Assembly (NCBI GenBank): GCA_047629975.1
Contig: JBLHUT010000138.1
Coordinates: 1 to 9,315, forward strand
DNA from: JBLHUT01 sp047629975
GTDB taxonomy: Bacteria; Pseudomonadota; Alphaproteobacteria; Rhodobacterales; Rhodobacteraceae
Length of the DNA stretch: 9,315 nucleotides
Direction: 5' to 3'
The notes beneath the pieces were generated by a model. It was given only the letters and a program-made list of their open reading frames with translations, was not told the DNA's origin and made no database searches. A program made the position numbers and the translations under genes. Position 1 is the first letter of the stretch, and each line of letters starts with the position of its first letter. Positions 1-6,518 of this stretch are shown here, in pieces.

Positions 1-372
1 ATCGGTATGGGCGGGCGCGCGGTTCGCCCTGCATATATTTGCGGTGCTGCCGGAAATGCAGCGCTCATCGGCTTTACCAATGCCTTGGGCGCACAGGCGC
101 AACGCTCTGGTGTGCGCGTTCTGGGGATCAACCCGTCCCCGACCCTGACCGACCGGATGGAGACCCAGTTTCGCGGCCGCGCCAAGGCAGAGTTCGGCGA
201 CGAGGCGCGCTGGCAAGAGTTGATCAACCCCGCGGCCTTCCCCTTTGGTCGCCCCAAAAACGCCCAAGAGGTGGCCACCCTCGCCACGATGATCGCCTCG
301 CCCAAGGTCGAGTACCTGAACGGTACTGTCATCGACATGGACGGTGGCGGACAATGGACGGGCAAGTCATGA
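1..372 (+). CDS. Divergent short-chain dehydrogenase/reductase (SDR), C-terminal part
   Basis: The 5' end lies upstream of the window; 123 residues are readable in frame from base 1 to the TGA at 370-372. SDR features seen: the helix-alpha-F-like stretch GNAALIGFTNALG, then SGVRVLGINPSPTLTDRM (the usual IRVN-PG-T region), FGRPKNAQEVA and the terminal LNGTVIDMDGGGQWTG, which is the classic SDR ending. SDRs are cytosolic NAD(P)-dependent oxidoreductases. The usual Tyr-x3-Lys before AAL is not present: the Lys position is Asn (visible residue 19), the residue four before it is Gly, and the only nearby Tyr (residue 12) is seven residues away. I recall a divergent SDR subfamily with a similar YIAG-GNAAL motif, so this is probably a lineage trait rather than decay. 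The stop overlaps the next start (ATGA, 369-372), so it shares an operon with the downstream CoA enzymes. Substrate unknown. Confidence 0.88.
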   Translation: MGMGGRAVRPAYICGAAGNAALIGFTNALGAQAQRSGVRVLGINPSPTLTDRMETQFRGRAKAEFGDEARWQELINPAAFPFGRPKNAQEVATLATMIASPKVEYLNGTVIDMDGGGQWTGKS

Positions 373-1178
373 CCACGTCGCAAGAGGCACTGGCAGACGG
401 CCGGCTGCTGCTGGAAACCCGCGCGCATGTCGCGCGGATCACCTTTAACAATCCTGACCGGTTGAATGCCATGACGCTGGGCATGTGGAGCGCGCTTGCC
501 GATGTCTGCGAACGCCTGAGCCGGTCCGGCGATGCACGGGTTGTCGTGCTTCAAGGGGCAGGCACGCGGGCATTTGTCTCGGGCGCCGATATTTCGGAAT
601 TTGGCACGGTGCGCACCGGCGCACAGGCCGTGGCCCACTACAACGCCGAAGTCGGGCGCGCCGAACAGGCACTCTCTTCGATGCCTGTTCCCACCATTGC
701 ACAGTTGCGCGGATATTGCGTCGGGGGGGGCTTGGGGCTTGCGGCGCGGTGCGACATACGGATTTGCGCCGATGATGCACGCTTTGCGGTGACCCCTGCA
801 AAGCTCGGGCTTGGCTACGGGAAAGACAGCGTCGCGGCACTTTTCCGGTTGCTTGGTCCTTCGGTATCGGCCGACATGCTTTTTACCGCCCGTCAGGTGC
901 ACGCCCCCGAAGCCTTGCGGGTCGGACTGGTCAATCAGGTGACACCAGTGGGCGAACTGGACGCAACAACTGCCGCTATGGCCAGCCACATTGCCGCCAA
1001 CGCCCCTCTGACAATCCGCCTGATCAAGGCCTCCCTAAAAGCCTGCGGGCAGCCCGATGATCCGGCCACGACCGCCCAATTGGACCAGATGGTCCAGACT
1101 TGTTACGCAAGTGCCGATTACCGCGAGGGACAGGCCGCTTTTTCCGAAAAGCGTAAACCCCTGTTTCAAGGAAAATAG
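369..1178 (+). CDS. Enoyl-CoA hydratase/isomerase (crotonase) family protein, atypical active site
   Basis: The product is 269 aa, normal for a crotonase. The start ATG at 369 overlaps the preceding TGA, and the ribosome-binding site is poor, which suggests translational coupling. Crotonase-fold marks: FNNPDRLNAM (26-35), the oxyanion-hole strands FVSGADI (69-75) and RGYCVGGGLGLAARCDI (114-130), ARFAVTPAKLGLGYG (137-151), and the tail with YREGQAAFSEKRKPLF (251-266). The family binds acyl-CoA and stabilises a thioester enolate. Classical hydratases use two Glu (144 and 164 in rat ECH). Here these positions read Gly123 (GGGLGLA instead of GGGxELA) and Ala144 (TPAKLGL instead of PExxLGL). Both general acid/base residues are therefore missing, so standard 2-enoyl-CoA hydration is doubtful. 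Isomerase, decarboxylase, hydrolase or other crotonase chemistry is more likely. It sits between SDR and hydratase genes of the same operon. Confidence 0.92.
   Translation: MTTSQEALADGRLLLETRAHVARITFNNPDRLNAMTLGMWSALADVCERLSRSGDARVVVLQGAGTRAFVSGADISEFGTVRTGAQAVAHYNAEVGRAEQALSSMPVPTIAQLRGYCVGGGLGLAARCDIRICADDARFAVTPAKLGLGYGKDSVAALFRLLGPSVSADMLFTARQVHAPEALRVGLVNQVTPVGELDATTAAMASHIAANAPLTIRLIKASLKACGQPDDPATTAQLDQMVQTCYASADYREGQAAFSEKRKPLFQGK
1168..1172 (+). promoter_or_regulatory. Ribosome binding site of the hotdog hydratase
   Basis: AAGGA lies inside the last codons of the crotonase gene, seven bases before the ATG at 1180. It fixes the hydratase start at 1180, one base after the upstream TAG (junction TAGGATG). 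Confidence 0.65.
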
Positions 1179-1179
1179 G

Positions 1180-2046
1180 ATGGTAGATGCAAGACCCTTT
1201 GCCGACGCTATCGGACGCCGCGAGGTTCAGCACGACACGCTGGATCTGCGTCAGGCCCGGCACATGCAACTGGCCCTTGACCAGCCGGCGACGCTGGCTT
1301 TAGGCGACGCGCTGCCGCCGTTCTGGCACTATCTGTACTTCAACCCACAACTCAGGGCCTCGGAACTGGCCGCAGACGGGCATGAACGGTTGGGGCGGTT
1401 TCTTCCGGATATGGGCCTGCCCCGCCGGATGTGGGCCGGAGGCCGGGTCGAGATCACGCGCCCCCTCAGGCTGGGTCAAGCCGTCGAAAAAACAACCACC
1501 ATTACCGACATCGCCCTAAAGGAAGGGCGCTCGGGTCGGTTGGGCTTTGTCACGGTGACACACGATTTTATCGCAGACGGTGCGGTGTGTTTCACCGAGA
1601 CCCAGAATATCGTGTACCGCGATTTGCCGTCCCCCGCCGCGCCCGTGCGCTCTGGCGCACAGGCACCCGCGGGCGCCGAATGGTCGCGCCGCGTGATCCC
1701 CGATCCGGTTTTGCTGTTTCGCTACTCGGCCCTGATCTTTTACGGGCACCGCATCCATTATGACGCCGATTACACCCGCCAGACCGAAGGGTACCCCGGA
1801 TTGGTGGTTCACGGGCCACTGACGGCAACCTTGCTGATCGGGTTCGGCTTGGAGCAGGCCGCGGGGCGGCGGCTGACGGCGGTCGGTTTGCGGGCGACAG
1901 CCCCACTTTTCGCCCCCGATCCGGTGATCCTCGAAGCCAAACCCGAAGGCGACACACTCGTTGTTTGGGCCCGCAAGGAAGACGGCACGCTGGCAATGAC
2001 CGTCACCTTGGAATTCGCATCGACCGACCAAGGGAGCCGTGTATGA
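1180..2046 (+). CDS. MaoC/FAS1-like hotdog hydratase, mesaconyl-C4-CoA hydratase / HTD2 type
   Basis: The product is 288 aa, a double-hotdog protein. Visible hallmarks of the mesaconyl-C4-CoA (3-methylfumaryl-CoA) hydratase / HTD2 group: ALPPFWHYLYFNPQ (44-57), DGHERLGRFLP (66-76), LPRRMWAGGRVE (80-91), GRLGFVTVTHDF (119-130), NIVYRD (143-148), then the C-terminal catalytic hotdog PDPVLLFRYSALIF (175-188 region), GHRIHYD (189-195) and EGYPGLVVHGPLTATLL (203-219). Known members reversibly add water to alpha,beta-unsaturated acyl-CoA, often with a free carboxylate. The probable catalytic His is H193. Five residues before it, where hydratase-2 enzymes carry Asp and this group as I recall carries Asn, there is Tyr188 (codon TAC). 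Spacing to neighbours: one base after the crotonase stop, and a four-base ATGA overlap with the ligase. The family call is strong; the exact substrate (mesaconyl-, itaconyl-, fumaryl-like) is inferred from neighbours. Confidence 0.87.
   Translation: MVDARPFADAIGRREVQHDTLDLRQARHMQLALDQPATLALGDALPPFWHYLYFNPQLRASELAADGHERLGRFLPDMGLPRRMWAGGRVEITRPLRLGQAVEKTTTITDIALKEGRSGRLGFVTVTHDFIADGAVCFTETQNIVYRDLPSPAAPVRSGAQAPAGAEWSRRVIPDPVLLFRYSALIFYGHRIHYDADYTRQTEGYPGLVVHGPLTATLLIGFGLEQAAGRRLTAVGLRATAPLFAPDPVILEAKPEGDTLVVWARKEDGTLAMTVTLEFASTDQGSRV
2031..2036 (+). promoter_or_regulatory. Ribosome binding site of the MatB-like ligase
   Basis: AGGGAG with a six-base spacer to the ATG at 2043. It selects this start, which gives a protein of family-typical length, over in-frame upstream starts that would lie inside the hydratase gene. 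Confidence 0.65.
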
Positions 2047-3551
2047 AAAACGCCCTGTTTGACGCCCTGATTACGCCGCGCGCAGAGTCAGGCGCGCCAT
2101 TTTTGCATTTTCCCGACGGCGGGACCTGGTCCTATAGCGCGTTTGTCGCGTTAACGGGACGCTATGCCAACACCTTGTCCGCGTGCGGGGTACGCGCCGG
2201 TGACCGCTTGGCGCTTCAGGTCGCCAAGTCGCCTCAAGCGCTTGCAATTTATGTGGCTTGCCTGCGCGCAGGTGTGATCTTTCTTCCGCTAAACACCGGC
2301 TACACGCCTAGTGAGATGGCCTATTTCATCGAGGACGCGACACCGCGTCTGGTGATTTGCGACCCGTCGGCATACGATCATCTTGCCGCTTCGGGCCCGC
2401 GGACCATGACGCTGGATGCGCACGGTTCGGGAAGTTTTCCAAAGGCGGCACAAGAAATGCCCCAGACCTTTGCGACCGTGGCGCGCACATCCGATGATCT
2501 GGCGGCGTTTTTGTATACCTCCGGTACGACGGGGCGGTCAAAAGGGGCAATGCTGACCCACGGAAATCTGTTGTCGAACGCGCGCGCGCTAAGGTCGGCG
2601 TGGCAGTTCACACCAAGCGATGTGCTGCTTCATGCCTTGCCGATCTTTCACGCCCATGGCCTGTTTGTGGCGTGCAATGTCATTCTGGCGGCGGGGGCCT
2701 CGATGATCTTCCTGCCCAAATTCGACCCCGATGCGGTGCTGGCGCATCTGCCCCGTGCCACGACGATGATGGGCGTGCCCACGTTCTACACGCGCTTGCT
2801 GGACACGCCCGGTTTCACAAAAGACCGCGCAGGGCACATGCGCCTGTTCACCTCGGGCAGTGCGCCGCTTCTGGCCGAAACCCACGAGGCCTTTGAACAC
2901 CGCACAGGACACCGGATTCTGGAACGCTACGGCATGACCGAAACCGGCATGAACACCTCCAATCCCTATCACGGCGTACGGCGCGCCGGAAGTGTTGGCC
3001 CTGCGTTGGAAGGTGTCGAAGTGATCGTGACCGACCCGCAAACCGGAGCACCGCTTGACCAGGGCCAGACCGGTATGATCGAAGTCCGCGGCCCGAATGT
3101 TTTCAAGGGATACTGGAAAATGCCGGAAAAAACCGCCGAAGAATTGCGCAGCACCGGATTTCTGATCACCGGCGATCTGGGGCGCATCGACACCGACGGT
3201 TATGTCCACATCGTCGGGCGACAAAAGGATCTGATCATTTCTGGCGGCTACAACGTCTATCCAAAGGAAGTCGAATTTCTGCTGGACGACCAATCCGGTG
3301 TGCGCGAAAGCGCGGTCATCGGTGTGCCGCACCCCGATTTCGGAGAGGCCGTCGTGGCCGTTATTGTGCCCGACGACACCGAACTGTTAAGCATCGAGGC
3401 CCTGATGACCGCCGCGTCCCGCGAGCTTGCCAATTACAAACGGCCCAAGAAAATTATCGTCCTCAAGGCCCTGCCACGCAACACGATGGGCAAGGTGCAA
3501 AAAAACGTTCTGAGGGCGCAAAACCAGGACCTGTTCAAGCCCCCGCAGTAA
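2043..3551 (+). CDS. matB: Malonyl-CoA synthetase (MatB-like acyl-CoA ligase)
   Basis: The product is 502 aa, the length of Rhodopseudomonas/Rhizobium MatB, and collinear with it as I recall those sequences. ATP-dependent ligation of malonate or methylmalonate to CoA through an acyl-adenylate, in the cytosol. Seen: P-loop YTSGTTGRSKGAM (158-170), HALPIFHAHGLF (197-208), GVPTFYTRLL (244-253), FTSGSAPLL (269-277), ERYGMTET (294-301), MNTSNPY (303-309), GPNVFKGYW (350-358), GDLG (377-380), hinge VGRQKDLIISGG (391-402), and LPRNTMGKVQKN (477-488) with catalytic Lys484. These signatures separate MatB from acetyl- or long-chain ligases. One pocket difference: Ala204 in HAH, where MatB normally has Thr (HTHGLF), while Met303 is kept. 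In Rhizobium MatB the matching Thr207/Met306 pair is known to limit the size of the malonate C2 substituent, so a substituted malonate or other small diacid is possible. The start overlaps the hydratase stop by ATGA. Confidence 0.93.
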   Translation: MKNALFDALITPRAESGAPFLHFPDGGTWSYSAFVALTGRYANTLSACGVRAGDRLALQVAKSPQALAIYVACLRAGVIFLPLNTGYTPSEMAYFIEDATPRLVICDPSAYDHLAASGPRTMTLDAHGSGSFPKAAQEMPQTFATVARTSDDLAAFLYTSGTTGRSKGAMLTHGNLLSNARALRSAWQFTPSDVLLHALPIFHAHGLFVACNVILAAGASMIFLPKFDPDAVLAHLPRATTMMGVPTFYTRLLDTPGFTKDRAGHMRLFTSGSAPLLAETHEAFEHRTGHRILERYGMTETGMNTSNPYHGVRRAGSVGPALEGVEVIVTDPQTGAPLDQGQTGMIEVRGPNVFKGYWKMPEKTAEELRSTGFLITGDLGRIDTDGYVHIVGRQKDLIISGGYNVYPKEVEFLLDDQSGVRESAVIGVPHPDFGEAVVAVIVPDDTELLSIEALMTAASRELANYKRPKKIIVLKALPRNTMGKVQKNVLRAQNQDLFKPPQ

Positions 3552-3561
3552 CGCCTCCCGG

Positions 3562-4794
3562 TCAGGTTCCACCCGAACGCCCCCACAGCGAAACCTGTGC
3601 AAGCAGGGCAGCACCCGTGGCGATCAACGCCTCCTCCGACCCTAACCCGCCAATCAGCTGGAACGACACCGGCCTCCCCGCCGATGGCACCGGCACCGCA
3701 AGCGCAGGATACCCCAGAACATTGGCCAAAGCCGTGAAATCAGCCTGCGTGCGGGGGGCGTCCGTGCCGTGTAAAAAGGCCGGATCGGGGGTTGTGGGGG
3801 TCATCAGCACGCGGTCACCACTGAAAACAGCCTCGAAATCGCGACGCGCGCGGGCCAGAACCTGCTGTGCCGCACCGCGTTTTTGCATCGACACACCCGC
3901 CCCGTAATCCAAAAGCGCCTGCAAGCCCGGACTGGTGTCAGGCAAGCCGGCAAGCGCTTGGGCGGCCTCAAAGGCGGTTATCACAAAGGCCGCCTTGCGC
4001 AGGGTGGCGGGATCCCAGAACGGGGTCTCAACCGTCACATCGGCGGGCTTTGCGGATGTTCCGGCCACGGTGATCCCTTGGCACACCAGCCCGAAGACGC
4101 GCTGTACCTCGGGGCTGCATGGCACCAGACCGACCGACGTGGGAACACGGACTTCACAACGCCGTGGTGCCGACGCCCCCCGGCCCGCCATCTGCCTGAA
4201 AAGGCGCCGCAAAACCTCCGGATCCCGTGCCAGTATTCCGGCCTCGTCCAGCATCGGTGCCAACGGAAAAAGCCCCGCTTGCGACAAGACATCCCGCCCC
4301 GGCTTCAAGCCCCAGACCCCGCAATAAGAGGCGGGAATTCGTACAGAACCCAGCGTGTCACTGCCTAACGCCGCATCGACGCAGCCCGCAGCCACAGCCG
4401 CCGCCGAGCCTCCAGAGCTGCCTCCCGGGCTGTACCCCAAGGCCGCAGGATTGTCCGTGCGCCCGAAATTCGGGTTGTCTGTGGCCGCTCCAAGCGCTGC
4501 CTCATCCATGTTGAGGCGGCTTAGAATATGCGCTCCACCAGCCCGCAATCGCCCCACGATGGCCGCGTCGACTGTGGCAATTTGCGAAACCCGCCCCGCA
4601 AGACCCGCTGTCCATGCCTGCCCCGCCACCGCAAAGTTGGATTTAACCCCCACGACCAAACCCGCCAAAGGGCCGTCCGCCGGGGCTTGCGCCACAAGAT
4701 CGACCGGCAGGCTCACCGAGATATCCTCGAGAAAATGCAGCGCCGCATCGGCGGTGACAATCGCCGCGACCCTTTGTGGCGCAAGGCGTGTCAT
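3562..4794 (-). CDS. Amidase-signature family hydrolase
   Basis: The product is 410 aa, at the short end for this family (commonly 450-500). The Ser-cisSer-Lys triad is readable: Lys51 in VVGVKSNF, cis-Ser126 in YSPGGSSGGSAAAVAAG, and nucleophile Ser150 in GSDTLGSVRIPASYCG, followed by GLKPGRD. The Lys-Ser-Ser spacing (75 and 24 residues) equals that of FAAH. Members hydrolyse amide bonds; malonamidase, ureidomalonase-type and aryl-acylamidase activities all occur on this fold. Leu148 replaces the usual second Gly of DTGGS. The start is ATG 4794, one base after the lyase TAG (junction TAGGATG, as at 1176-1182); an upstream in-frame start at 4836 would overlap the lyase by 41 bases. It is the last gene of the minus-strand operon. 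Being beside MatB and a lyase suggests it frees a carboxylate from an amide or ureido intermediate, but the substrate is not readable. Confidence 0.9.
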   Translation of the reverse strand: MTRLAPQRVAAIVTADAALHFLEDISVSLPVDLVAQAPADGPLAGLVVGVKSNFAVAGQAWTAGLAGRVSQIATVDAAIVGRLRAGGAHILSRLNMDEAALGAATDNPNFGRTDNPAALGYSPGGSSGGSAAAVAAGCVDAALGSDTLGSVRIPASYCGVWGLKPGRDVLSQAGLFPLAPMLDEAGILARDPEVLRRLFRQMAGRGASAPRRCEVRVPTSVGLVPCSPEVQRVFGLVCQGITVAGTSAKPADVTVETPFWDPATLRKAAFVITAFEAAQALAGLPDTSPGLQALLDYGAGVSMQKRGAAQQVLARARRDFEAVFSGDRVLMTPTTPDPAFLHGTDAPRTQADFTALANVLGYPALAVPVPSAGRPVSFQLIGGLGSEEALIATGAALLAQVSLWGRSGGT

Positions 4795-4795
4795 C

Positions 4796-5668
4796 CTAGC
4801 ACACCCCGGCCGCACGCCCCGCGGCAAGCCGCGCACGCATACCGCGGATAACCGGTGCCTCGATCAGTTTTCCGTCAATCACGACAAGTCCCGACACCGC
4901 GTTGTCAAAAGCAGCCACAATTTCATGCGCCTCTTCGATCTCGGCGGGTGTCGGGGTAAAAACGTCATGGATCGGCGCAATGTTTATAGGATGAATCGCA
5001 GCCTTTCCACTGAAGCCGTGGGCTTTTGCACGCCTTGCGGCTCCGGTCACGGCGTCCGGGTCGCGAAATGCCAAAGCCGGCACATCCATCACGTCGATCC
5101 CCGCAACACGCCCCGCATGAACAACCCGCCCACGGGCATAGGCGAGCGAGGCGTCACTTCCGTCAACTCCAAGCTCGGCACTCAGATCGACACCGCCAAA
5201 CATCAAAAACGCCAGTCTCGGCCCGGCGCGGGCAATCTCGAACACCGCCTCCAGCCCCGCCGCACTTTCGATGATCGCCCCCAGAAAAAGGCCGCTTCCG
5301 GCAGCCTCGAGGATTTCGGACACTATCTGCACATCCGCCACCGCGTCGACCTTTGGCAACAACAAGAACCCGTGCGTCGGCGCCGCCTGTGCGACCGCCA
5401 CCAGATCGGACAACCCAAAGGCCGTGCGCAGCCCGTTGATCCGCACACCGCGCCCCGCGTTCGGTCCCTCCGATAGAAACGCGATCGCAGGCGCGCGTGC
5501 GGCCTCTTTTTGATCGGGCGGCACCGCGTCTTCCAGATCCAGACAGGTAAGATCGGCCCCCGCAGCCAGCGATTTCGCAAAGGCCGTTGGCCGGTTTGCC
5601 GGCGTAAACAGCAGCGAGCGGTAGAGACGTGTTTGCTCCAAATGTATGCTGTCGTGTTGGAAAGCCAT
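4796..5668 (-). CDS. CitE-like HpcH/HpaI-family CoA ester lyase
   Basis: The product is 290 aa. TIM-barrel CitE/malyl-CoA lyase-like motifs: YRSLLFTPANRP (16-27), CLDLEDAVPPDQKEAAR (42-58), GVRINGL (74-80) with Arg76, LLLPKVD (102-108), AIIESAAGL (131-139) with Glu134, FGGVDLSAELG (157-167) with Asp161, GFSGKAAIHPINI (218-230), and DGKLIEAPVIR near the C-terminus. Glu134 and Asp161 are the expected Mg2+ ligands and Arg76 the expected carboxylate binder. Stand-alone family members reversibly split 3-hydroxy-diacyl-CoAs (malyl-, beta-methylmalyl-, citramalyl-CoA) into an acyl-CoA plus glyoxylate or pyruvate. No citrate lyase alpha or gamma genes are present, so it is not part of classical citrate lyase. 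Start ATG 5668 is preferred because AGGGAG lies nine bases upstream. A GTG at 5674 (two residues longer, overlapping the regulator stop) has an overly short spacer. Confidence 0.9.
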   Translation of the reverse strand: MAFQHDSIHLEQTRLYRSLLFTPANRPTAFAKSLAAGADLTCLDLEDAVPPDQKEAARAPAIAFLSEGPNAGRGVRINGLRTAFGLSDLVAVAQAAPTHGFLLLPKVDAVADVQIVSEILEAAGSGLFLGAIIESAAGLEAVFEIARAGPRLAFLMFGGVDLSAELGVDGSDASLAYARGRVVHAGRVAGIDVMDVPALAFRDPDAVTGAARRAKAHGFSGKAAIHPINIAPIHDVFTPTPAEIEEAHEIVAAFDNAVSGLVVIDGKLIEAPVIRGMRARLAAGRAAGVC

Positions 5669-5670
5669 CC

Positions 5671-6354
5671 TCACACGCTCCCTGTTTGGGGTGATTTTTC
5701 CGCGACCTTGATGACCTTGGACGCGCCCGCAAGCAAATGCGTCGACATCAGGCTTTCGGCCCAGTCCTCTGCCCGCGCCTCGATTGCATCAATAAGTTCG
5801 GCATGATGGTTGAGACTGCGAACAAGATCGGCATCCGAATATATCCGGTAGGTACGCACAACCATTCCCACATCAAAAGCCATCGTCATCAACGCCGTCA
5901 GGCGCGGCGACCGCGCCGCCGCCACGATCACTCCGTGAAATTGCTGGTTGGCCTCGGTGAGTATCTGGTAATCTTCCTCGGTGCGGGGCGGAGTGTGGGC
6001 CTGCATCATCGCAAGTATCTTGCGCAGACGCGTGATGTCTTCGGGCGTGGCATGCAGCGCCGCACGGCGCGCCGAATAAGTCTCCAACAGGCGGCGAATA
6101 TGGAAAATCTGCTCGATCTCGTCTTTTGGAAACTCTGCGACGCGGGTTGTGTAGCCACTTTGCCGCTCCACGAACCCCTCGAGGATCAAACGACCGATCG
6201 CCTCGCGGACCGGCGTGCGGCTAAAGCCCAGATCCTTGGACAGCCGTTTTTCGGTCAGACGCTCGCCCTCCACAAGCACGCCCGACACGATGTTTGCCCG
6301 TATCGTGCGATAGGCCTGTTCAGAGGCGCTCAATTTCGGTGCCATATCACTCAT
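5671..6354 (-). CDS. GntR-family transcriptional regulator, FCD (FadR-type) subfamily
   Basis: The product is 227 aa, standard for FCD regulators. The N-terminal winged helix-turn-helix covers about 11-75: AYRTIRANIVSGVLVEGERL, LTEKRLSKDLGFSRTPVREAI with recognition helix around 45-53, and LILEGFVERQSGYTTRV. The FCD effector domain (about 80-215) shows the likely metal/effector ligands Asn136 and His140 (NQQFH), His184 (NHHAELIDAI) and His206 (STHL). Asn136 stands where Asp is more usual. Such proteins are mostly repressors released by small carboxylates. It is the first gene of the minus operon, two bases before the lyase ATG, and probably controls its own operon and perhaps the divergent Rieske gene through the palindrome at 6519-6534. 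Start ATG 6354 has GGAG eight bases upstream; the other upstream ATG (6358) reads into a stop after three codons. Confidence 0.94.
   Translation of the reverse strand: MSDMAPKLSASEQAYRTIRANIVSGVLVEGERLTEKRLSKDLGFSRTPVREAIGRLILEGFVERQSGYTTRVAEFPKDEIEQIFHIRRLLETYSARRAALHATPEDITRLRKILAMMQAHTPPRTEEDYQILTEANQQFHGVIVAAARSPRLTALMTMAFDVGMVVRTYRIYSDADLVRSLNHHAELIDAIEARAEDWAESLMSTHLLAGASKVIKVAEKSPQTGSV
5678..5683 (-). promoter_or_regulatory. Ribosome binding site of the CitE-like lyase
   Basis: AGGGAG on the minus strand, inside the 3' end of the regulator gene, nine bases before the ATG at 5668. It decides for the ATG over the GTG at 5674. Confidence 0.55.
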
Positions 6355-6375
6355 TCATATTTCTCCGGACCGGCC

Positions 6376-6402
6376 CCGATGCCCGGCACTTGACGCCATC
6401 GG
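6376..6402. repeat. Short inverted repeat CCGATG/CATCGG in the regulator leader
   Basis: Six-base perfect arms (6376-6381 and 6397-6402) with a 15-base spacer, lying in the presumed 5' untranslated region of the GntR gene. It could be a weak operator or RNA stem. Six-base arms occur easily by chance in GC-rich DNA. Confidence 0.2.
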
Positions 6403-6518
6403 CATGAAGGTGCTGACGGATTGCAACGCGGTGCAGCCGGTCAGAGTTTGATACTTTTGCGGTGCATCGACACTGCGCAAAAAAAATACACCCCTGCGAC
6501 GATACGACGGTTCAAATA

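Noticed and set aside
2589..3332. 247-codon antisense frame within the ligase gene
   Set aside because: Entirely inside a full-length MatB-like gene, low-information composition, no motif.
3514..3582. Possible bidirectional terminator from nested short inverted repeats around the convergent stops
   Set aside because: Arms are only 4-5 bases with long loops and no T-run on either strand.
4795..4836. Longer amidase start at 4836
   Set aside because: It would overlap the lyase gene by 41 bases and add an Arg/Gly/Pro-rich stretch; ATG 4794 reproduces the TAGGATG junction seen elsewhere in the window.
4355..5476. 373-codon open frame on the + strand opposite the amidase and lyase genes
   Set aside because: It spans two well-recognised minus-strand genes, its product is rich in Arg/Pro/His with no domain, and GC-rich DNA routinely leaves such antisense frames open.
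3562..6354. Classical citrate lyase or malonate decarboxylase (mdc) operon
   Set aside because: No acyl-carrier subunit, alpha subunit or prosthetic-group synthesis genes; the CitE-like protein stands alone beside a regulator and an amidase.
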